DNA from: Phlebopus portentosus
Lineage: Eukaryota; Basidiomycota; Agaricomycetes; Boletales; Boletinellaceae
Length of the DNA stretch: 64,000 bases
Assembly (NCBI GenBank): GCA_037892935.1
Contig: JAYXKI010000016.1
Location: 620,001 to 684,000 of the forward strand
Direction of reading: 5' to 3'
The translations under genes and the position numbers were made by a program. Positions 56,622 to 64,000 of the stretch are shown in pieces (position 1 is the stretch's first letter; the number at the start of each line of letters is the position of its first letter). The notes beneath the pieces are model-generated. The model saw nothing but the letters and a program-made list of their open reading frames with translations. It made no database searches and was not told where the DNA came from.

Positions 56622-57605
56622 ATGGACCAGAAAGAACGGCGGCGACGACGACGACAAGGAGCGGTGCTAAATACCTTTCTAAAATACGGCCTCATAAGCC
56701 GTGGTATGGAAATGACGTACGCCGCTCTTGCAAAGTCGCTTGGTATTTCTCTCAAACCCTTTTCATCTACATCCACCACCTCTTCGAGCGCAAGCTCTTT
56801 GCCAGTACCTGCATCAGCCCAAACATTTCCTCCAGAAACTGCAAATGTATCTCTTGATAAAGGAGATGTACAAGATCCTCCCTCATCCTCGACGAAAGAA
56901 TCTAAAATCGGATCCGGGGAAGAGACACTGGAAGAAAGATCAGTGAAAGACAATTCGACATTAGAGCAAGGGGCAGCAGCTACAACTGATATGAAGGAGA
57001 CGGACAACACGGACAATTCGAGGACGATCGAAGAAGCTATCGAATCTGCAAAAGGCTCGCATCCCGATGCTACCGTTGCCGAGGAGGATCCAGGCTCAGA
57101 TGCGGATGCAGAAGGAATTTCGGACTCGGACATCGCTTCATCCCGACCATCTTCGCCTAATCTAGCCCCCGCACAGGAAAGTTCTCGGGAAGAGAACGCG
57201 ACGAAGACTGCGGCGGAATCTCAGTCGACCGAACCTGCAAGTGTATCGCTGGGTACGGAAAATGATCCAGACAAAGATGCGGTAAATGAATCAGAGCCAT
57301 CGGCAGCCCGTCAACCCTTTCCATGGGAAAAGAGTATGTGATTATTCGCCCTGCTTATTCTCTGTATTTTTTGCGTGTTTTCTCAGCGAGTCAAACCTAT
57401 TGACCGTTTCTCAGTGTCCGATGAACAGCTTCACCACGCCAAAGTCCTCATACTGGACTTGCTCGGCTGGGGTGTCCCACCGGAATACCTCCTTCAACGC
57501 GGTGTCTCGCACGCTTTGCTCTACACCGTCTTTACCGACCTCCGACTCCGCCTACCTGACGCAATATTTGAAGATTGTGTCAAGCTCGTCTCTGCACAGT
57601 CATAA
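56622..57605 (+). CDS. Unrecognised protein with acidic middle and conserved helical C terminus
   Basis: Two exons, 56622-57333 and 57415-57605, give about 300 residues across an 81-nt intron. The N terminus MDQKERRRRRRQGAVLNTFL is strongly basic and could be a nuclear signal. A short helical piece follows (LISRGMEMTYAALAKSLGI). The centre is Ser/Glu/Asp-rich and disordered. Exon 2 is all ordered: DEQLHHAKVLILDLLGWGVP, then PEYLLQRGVSHALLYTVFTD and LRLPDAIFEDCVKL. This looks like a small helical domain; I recall similar C termini in basidiomycete proteins of unknown role but cannot name the family. The gene shares a 147-bp divergent promoter with the G-patch gene, so co-expression with ribosome biogenesis is possible. 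Confidence 0.65.
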
Positions 57606-57903
57606 CGCCAGACAAAAGACTACGACTTCCCTATTCACTCCTAAATGCTTTTCTCTGGATCATCATTTCAATCACTTGATATTTTCGCTTTAGTCGTCTG
57701 TATCGCCCTATATTACGGTAGTTGTCGACACAATCGGAGCTGCATTCTATCTCGACCAATGTTCCTCATTCGTGATTACGGATTTTGGGCAATGTATCGC
57801 TACGCATATTCGCGAGGACTGTTTCTCACTGTATCATACACGCTTTTCGTACAGCTAAAAGACCAGAGTTCTTTTTTAATCGAGAGTACAGGTGGTTCCA
57901 TTA

Positions 57904-58167
57904 AGTCTCCGGCGCCCCGTTTTTGGAAAGCAAGTTGCATGCCTTTTAAGGAAAACGAAATGCGTCGATCAAAGTCTTCCTGTCTCGCGTGCATCTTTTT
58001 CACTGTGCTTTTTCACACATATGGTATCTGCTCACAAGTATACAATATTCAGAGGTACTTGATTATTATTGTAGCATGTTCTACACAAGCAATGAGGAGG
58101 GGGATGGTAAATTTCTTTACTGTAAAATGGATGCAGATCACTTTCCAAAAATGGGGTGCCGGAGACT
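57904..58167. mobile_element. Tc1/mariner-like MITE
   Basis: A 264-bp element with imperfect inverted ends. The left end starts AGTCTCCGGCGCCCCGTTTT; the right end, read from its own terminus, starts AGTCTCCGGCACCCCATTTT. Similarity extends about 28 bp well and about 60 bp loosely. It is flanked on both sides by TA (57902-57903 and 58168-58169), the target duplication of Tc1/mariner elements. There is no transposase frame. Confidence 0.7.
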
Positions 58168-58183
58168 TACTGCTGTTTGCATA

Positions 58184-58634
58184 ATTCCTTAGAATGGCAA
58201 TCATCACGTGTTTTTTCGCCGTGTCGTCCAACTTCAACAAAAATTGATTGAAATGGGGTTTTCTCCGTCAATATTCAACCATATTGTCCAGTTGAACAAT
58301 GTAAAATTAGAGAAGTCGACGATTAATATATAGGGCAAAAAATAATCTGTATATTTTTGCTTTGCCACTGTATGCTTGCAAAAATTTACAATCCTTTGGA
58401 ATCCAGTAAAAAAACCTGAGTAGCCTATTTTAAACTTGTGCTCCTAATTTATATGAGTAGACTATACAGAATTTTTTGTAGTAAATGTATCTATCATTGA
58501 TTTCCCTAATTTTACGTTGCTTAACTGGACAAAACAGCTGAATATTGAGGGAGAAACCCCCATTTCAATCAATTTTTGCTGAGGTTGAACATGACGCGGC
58601 GAAAAAACACGTGATGATTGCCATTCTAAGGAAT
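58184..58634. mobile_element. Long inverted-repeat element (foldback MITE)
   Basis: Two arms of about 130 bp, 58184-58310 and 58507-58634, are inverted copies of each other at roughly 85% by eye, with a 200-bp AT-rich spacer. The outermost 28 bp (starting ATTCCTTAGAATGG) match perfectly. TA bases lie just outside both ends, again compatible with a Tc1/mariner-type duplication, though the flanking palindrome GCATA/TATGC makes the exact edge ambiguous. Transcripts would form a long hairpin. Confidence 0.65.
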
Positions 58635-60315
58635 TATGCTGGTGACTGGCAAATCCCATGAGTTCCGCGTGCCAACTTTTTTACTCGACGGAGTCTGAAT
58701 CATGCCTAATTTTAGCAATTTACGTCGATCTCAGTGTCTCACTTTCTGAGTGGACGGACCTGACCACAATTTTGAAATGTTAGTAAATCATCTCTACAAC
58801 ACAATTCTGGGCCATATTATGCAGATATCAACCTAATTAGGTCCTAAATCAAGGAAACTCGGGCAATCTGTGGTGTATTCTAATGAAATAAAATGCCTTG
58901 ATGATGGCTGTATAGTCACGTGATGCATATACACAGATTTGAGGTGGACACATCTTCTTTGATTACCAGAACAAAACAGCATAAATAAACATCCCTAGAT
59001 GATTGGATGACGGTTAGGAATATTTATCTGCAAAATTCAACAAAATATTCAGCTGGGAGACAAAGATATGGCACACAAAAGCTTTTCCCCATGACCATAT
59101 TCCTATCTCCTCCTTGAGTTTACTAATTTTGGTCAGTTTCATTGCAGAAATCAAGGTTTGACCTAAATTTCTTTGTTTTGTTCAGAAAAAATTCTTAAGG
59201 ATGTTTCTCACCACCTGTAAAAACAGTGCATTTTACACTTAAATGAATGTTTTCAGCAAAAAAAATTATGGATTCATGTTCATCATGCCTGAAAACATAT
59301 TTCGCACATTTTTTGAGGATTTTTTCTGTTTTGTAGAAGACACGAGATCAAGTCAAAAGACCTACTAAGATGGGAACGCACAGTTGTAGTTAGGAAGCCA
59401 GTCACCAATTATCAGGATAAGAACAGAATCCCAGGTAAGCCTACTAAGATCCAAGTTATTTAAGAACAGAATCTTTAGCTGAATTAACACAAATGGTATG
59501 TAGCCCAGTACCGGGTGCACGTGTATAATGCCAGAGTACCTAGGTCATACAAGTAAAGATTCACTAATTTGACCAAATTACCATGTAGTGTATAACGGCG
59601 AGTAAAAACGGGGCTTTTGCTAGGGATACATTGAACAGTGAGATGGTCGGCACAATGGATCCGCCGTGTATGGCATGCGCGTGATGGTGACTGATAGAGA
59701 GAATGAGATTGGAAAGCAAATGCAAGACAGATGCAAAAGAGCGTATATCATGTTGCGAAGGAGGGTCAAAGAAAAGGAAAGATGCAGTGCAAGTCTCTCA
59801 ACCCGGAAACCGAACCAAGTAGCTGGGAAATAAGACCAGAAAAAGTGGTGAAAGAGGAGTGGAAAATTGAATTGCGAATTGAACGTGTGGTGTTTAAGCC
59901 GCCTTGTGTCGTGAATGACAAGAGTCGTCGTCAACGTCGTTCCGAAGTGAGTCGTCCAAAGAAACCGAGAAATAAAGCGGGGAAAAGTCAATAAGCGTAG
60001 TCGGTGTTCGTAGTTCCGAAAATCAAGACGAACAGGCACAAGCCCATGGAAATGAGGATGCCTAGTAGAGAGCGAGCGAGCGCAGCGCGAAAATTTTCGT
60101 ATTTAACTCAGGGCAAAGCATTGCGACGATCGGTCTCACGAAACGATGGGAAAGAGGTGCCGGTTACTGTAAATGTCTTGCTTAAAACAGGTAGAATTTT
60201 TAAACCACGGTAGCCTCGTTGAATCGGAGGAGGACCCTTCGAAAAGAGGCGATCTTTCGGAAATAACAAAATAGACACCACCCGGCAATTAGTGTTCTTT
60301 TTTGAGACGACCACA
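58635..60315. other. AT-rich gene-free region next to the MITE pair
   Basis: No coding signal. AT content is clearly higher than elsewhere from about 57640 to 59600. It may consist of older transposon remains, but no ends or duplications were seen beyond the two elements listed. Confidence 0.5.
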
Positions 60316-63300
60316 CTAACGCGGGCGCTGTTTTTGTTGATGAGGTCGCGGAGAGCCCGGTCCAGATCCTACGGTCTCGACCATCGTAGAATTTTGAGAT
60401 GACTGAGGTTTTCGATAGTGAGGACCACGCCTTCCCACGGCAGCGCCCGCTCCTCCAGAAGGTGGCGCGGGCGGCAAAGGCTCGGGATCCTCCTTATCCC
60501 ACTCATCAAGCAAAGCCTGTCCAGTGGTAGGCTCAAGTTCCGTCCCATCGCGCGAGACCTTGACCTCCCGTTCGTGATTCCACGGGTTGCGTAAGTGTCG
60601 AGTTCGCGAGAAAGGAAGCCTCTGAGTCCGGATCCATTGCACCTTGAAAGGAGATCCCCATTGCGGAGAACGATCACCATGCTCTCCTTGCATATCTGGT
60701 CCTACTTCTGGAGGTTCCGGAGATTCGGCTTGCAAAACCTCACGCAGTTTACTGCCGCCTCCCGAAACAGACGCGACCTTGTTTAGGGTGTCTCTACGTT
60801 TCACGCGGTCCGCGTCTTCTACTGATGACTCTCTGGAAGAAGCATGAGATTCCTCACCACGCATAGCGCGATAGGGAGCCTCGGGATCAAGCTCAACCTG
60901 TGGCAAATGTCGTCGCAGCATGCGTGGATCCAACGTCTCCGAGGCCAAACCGTCTGTACGCGCGCTTGTAATCGGGCGATACTGAGGACCCATTACTGCG
61001 GGCGCAGTCGTCAATGTTGTTGGTCTGGCTGTCATTAACGGCCTGCTACTTTGAAGTAACGAGTCCCTGAAGCCCTGATCGGGCAGTGGAGCTGAAGGCG
61101 CTCCCTCAGAGATTGGAATCTTATCGGTGTCCATCTCTTCTGCAGTTGACAGTCGTTTTTGCGTCGCAGGAGTAACCGGTTGAGGGGAGTCCTGCGACAA
61201 ACGATGCTCGCTCGGAGAGAATATCATAACCGGACGCTCGGGCACCGTATCTCGTTCCTTGCCTTTGGAGATGTTACCTTCCTTACTTTCAGGCGGTGTA
61301 CCCTCGTTCTCCTCGGGAATTGTCTCGCCTACTTGCGAACCCATTCCAGCAACAGAAGACACAAAAGAAGCTGCGGGAGAGTGGGTGTGCTGGGAAGGCT
61401 GGGAATCCGTTCGTGATGCCCACGAAACGCGATCCACAGCTGCTTTGCCTATCGGCCCTGCCATCCTTTCACAAGTTTAGTCAGTTCTTTCACGGTAGCT
61501 GAAAGTATCAATGCTAGGTACCTAGCGTAACCATAAAACTCGCCGCTTTTGTTTACGCTGAAGACAAGGTACACATCCGAGCTATTCCGGAATGCTTGAT
61601 TGAGTACTGTCTCGTTGTGCGGCTGAGTCGCCCAAACACCCTTTTCGGCGCTAAGATCAAGATCATACTAGACATTGTGAATGACAAACAAAAATTAAGT
61701 AAATCAATCTGCGCGATTAGGTCTTATATTCATACCTGCGTAAGCGATTTTAGTATAAAGTACCGTTTCGGAAAATAATGCGACAAAAATCCAGATGTCG
61801 TGCTGCCAGAGCTGCTCGAGTGGTGTGGTGGTGGTCGCCCTGAGCTTTGCGTTGATGCTTCTGTCCCGCTCTCCGTTACCGCCGTTGACAAGGGTGTTCC
61901 GGGAGGTTCGCTTGCACCCGTTTCCGTATCTGTGAGTGCACTTTCGTTCTTCGCAGCCCGTTTATCCTGCTGCTCTCGTGCCCTTTCCCGTTGTTCACGA
62001 ACCCATCGTGTGTGTACACCTGTTCCGCGCTGCGCACCAACTCCCGCCCTCAAGTCTTCATCCTTCCCACGAACGCGACAAACAAGCCGCGGGCACCTTG
62101 GATCTCCGGGACGTAGCGGAATACCATTAAACCTCTGTACCGCCGCAGCAAGATACTCCTCGCTAGCGTAGTTGACGAATGCACAATTCGAACGTGCAAT
62201 AAGAAAAACGCTTTGGACCCCAGAAGTATCCGCTGGATTTGTATCTGATGCCGACGAACTACCAGTTGGAGAGAGTAAGCCTGCGGGCAAATGAGGAGGC
62301 TGAGGTTGCTGCTGGCGGTAAGGAGATCGTAGTTCAGCTGTTAATGGTATACTCGGTGAGACTGGTCGTGTGAAGAAACGCCATAGTTCGTCATGAGTTG
62401 CGTCACTTGGAACGTTTCCTATCCACATCACCCATTCTGACCGATGCACAGGAGGGTTCGGCAAGAATGAGCGCCGTGAGAATCGCTTTGGTTCACCCTG
62501 CTGTAATTCTTGTTGCGACTGCTGATGTCCATTCTCAGTGACCGACTCACCAAGAGCAAGAGGGGATGGTGAAGGATGTGCCCGAGATGAAGTATTTGAC
62601 CCCGGTTTACTTGGAGTTTCGAGCGGCCGCTGAGGTCCTCCAGCACTTGCACCCATCCCACTTCCCGGACCTGAACTTCCAGATAGATCAGGCATAGAGA
62701 TTGCCGAAGGAGGCATAGTTCGAGATGAGGATGGGGAAGGCAACGATGGCAATCCTGGAGCTTGGCCTAAGCCAGGACCGGGATTTGATGGATTGCCATA
62801 AGCTTCAACATAGTACATGTTCGGGTAAGGGCCAGTACTGGGGGACGCGCTGTGAGGCGGAATAAACCACCACGTTGCGGGAGGCTGTTGTTGAGGCTGC
62901 GATATATCCTCAGTCGAACTCGGGCTTGCTCTCGTCATGTACATATACGAAGGCGGGGCATACTGTTGTTGTGTATGTTGACTCTGTTGTGCGGGGAAAG
63001 GTGAAGAAAATGGCGAATGCGAGTGTGTGAACTGCGGTGTCGCGGTGATTGTAGGGTGAAAGCTAAATGGCGCAAACGGCTGTTGCGTCGCGTACGGCGA
63101 GCTTGGACCTGCCGAAGGGCTTCGTCCCGAGTTTCCTGCTCGTTCATAATCAAATGTAAGTGCTGGTGTAGCCGCGTGCTCTTGCGCGATACTTGTATGG
63201 AACGACGGTGCGTAAAGTGGCGGGAGTGACGGGCTTGCGCTATGACCAACTGGATAAAATTCGGGCGGAGTATGAGAGTGGGTATGAGGAAGAGGCGGCA

Positions 63301-63655
63301 TTCCAGGAATATTGAGCTGTGAATACGTGTATTGATGCTGAACCTGGTGTTGCGGGTATAGAGATGACGATGGTGGGGTCATTGTATACTGCCCAACAAA
63401 GCCCGCAGAGCGCTGCATTGTCGTCGGCTGTTGTGTATGCGCAAGCGACTGGTGCCCACCTTGGCTGGACATAGAAGGCAAATTTCGAGGGAAGCCACTT
63501 TCAGATGTAGAAGAAGAAGCATAATACCCATACGGCTGCAACCCGCGTTGCTGGTGCTGTGATTGCGGTTGCGGTTGCTGCGACTGTTGTTGACGCCTTG
63601 ACGGGGTCGGTCTAGGGCCAGACGTCGGCGCAGGATGAGAAGATGAGTCCGACAT
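60316..63655 (-). CDS. RRM-YTH domain protein, m6A reader-like
   Basis: Predicted nuclear RNA-binding protein of about 1071 residues from three exons, 63655-61736, 61667-61522 and 61465-60316. The first 390 residues are Gln/Pro/Ser/Tyr-rich and disordered. An RRM follows: EWVMWIGNVPSDATHDELW (RNP2-like) and SNCAFVNYASEEYLAAAV (RNP1-like), about residues 400-520. A basic linker leads to the YTH domain: FPKRYFILKSLTQ, DLDLSAEKGVWATQPHNE with the first aromatic-cage Trp, VYLVFSVNKSGEFYGYARM. Then, after about 245 inserted disordered residues, GSPFKVQWIRTQRLPFSRTR with a second Trp, and HLRNPWNHEREVKVSRDGTE. The YTH fold binds N6-methyladenosine in RNA. The start chosen is the ATG at 63655; the frame is open a little further. 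A 5' leader with introns may extend to the window edge. Confidence 0.85.
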
Positions 63656-64000
63656 ATCTTTGTTACGATTGGCGGCGTACACGGAAAACGCCTCGTAGCG
63701 ATATTTTGGTGTTAATGAACGACTAGGAAGCAGGCTATCGGGACTTGAAGGCAGACGCGTGTCATAAACGGCTATATGTCATTTTAAGGAAAATAGTTAA
63801 TGGAACGAGAGATATTTCGAGAACATACTCGAGGTTCCTGACGGACCACGTTCTGTATCTGCAGCAGAATATGCATGCAATCGATCGGTGACTAGTTAAA
63901 AAAGTGTCAGCACAATAGGTTTTTTGACTACCTAACAGATTACGAGGTCCAGCATCTCGACAGAGTCGCGAAAAAAAGAGGAAAAAGCGTAGAAAATGAA
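63656..64000. other. Upstream flank of the YTH gene at the window edge
   Basis: No gene recognised. It probably holds the 5' leader or promoter of the YTH gene; no start of a further gene was seen. Confidence 0.4.

Overview
The window is nuclear DNA from a filamentous basidiomycete, most likely an Agaricomycete (mushroom-forming) fungus. Genes are dense and lie on both strands. They are cut by many short GT-AG introns, mostly 45-75 nt, often with CTNA-type branch sites. The protein families fit this group: an SAP/F-box-like protein, a basidiomycete-type C-terminal Zn2Cys6 factor, an SSU1-type transporter, a Rax1-like RGS membrane protein and an RRM-YTH protein. Exon junctions were worked out by hand from reading phase and protein-family conservation; there are no transcript data.

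Left third (1-30 kb): a Zn2Cys6 regulator; a large PH-domain protein; the complete spliceosome core gene PRP8 (26 exons by my reconstruction, including a 4-nt microexon and one GC-AG intron); a SIKE/FGFR1OP2-like coiled-coil protein (STRIPAK type); two tandem paralogous small secreted proteins with matching mini-exons; an SAP + F-box-like protein; the INO80 subunit IES6, whose start codon is interrupted by an intron; mannose-6-phosphate isomerase; a glutathione S-transferase; an unrecognised repeat protein; and F-actin capping protein alpha.

Middle (30-48 kb): a Dabb-domain protein; a dienelactone hydrolase; a decayed cytosine-deaminase-like amidohydrolase whose first exon is split by a 623-bp hAT-like MITE with an 8-bp target duplication; a long gene-poor stretch; an RGS/Rax1-like membrane protein; a second gene-poor stretch rich in simple repeats; a single-pass membrane protein; an SSU1-type sulfite transporter followed by a broken tandem copy; and an intron-containing tRNA-Tyr.

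Right third (48-64 kb): a small basic protein, an F-box-like fragment, a C2H2 regulator, a NYN-domain RNase-like protein, a GPATCH4/TMA23-like G-patch protein divergent from an unrecognised protein, two adjacent MITE-like inverted-repeat elements, and an RRM-YTH m6A-reader-like protein whose YTH domain carries an insertion of about 245 residues.

No operon-like or obviously new multi-gene system was found. RNA handling recurs (PRP8, NYN, G-patch, YTH), but the genes are unlinked in function as far as the sequence shows. Six otherwise intact genes each need exactly one extra base to keep frame, which points to residual assembly deletions rather than biology.
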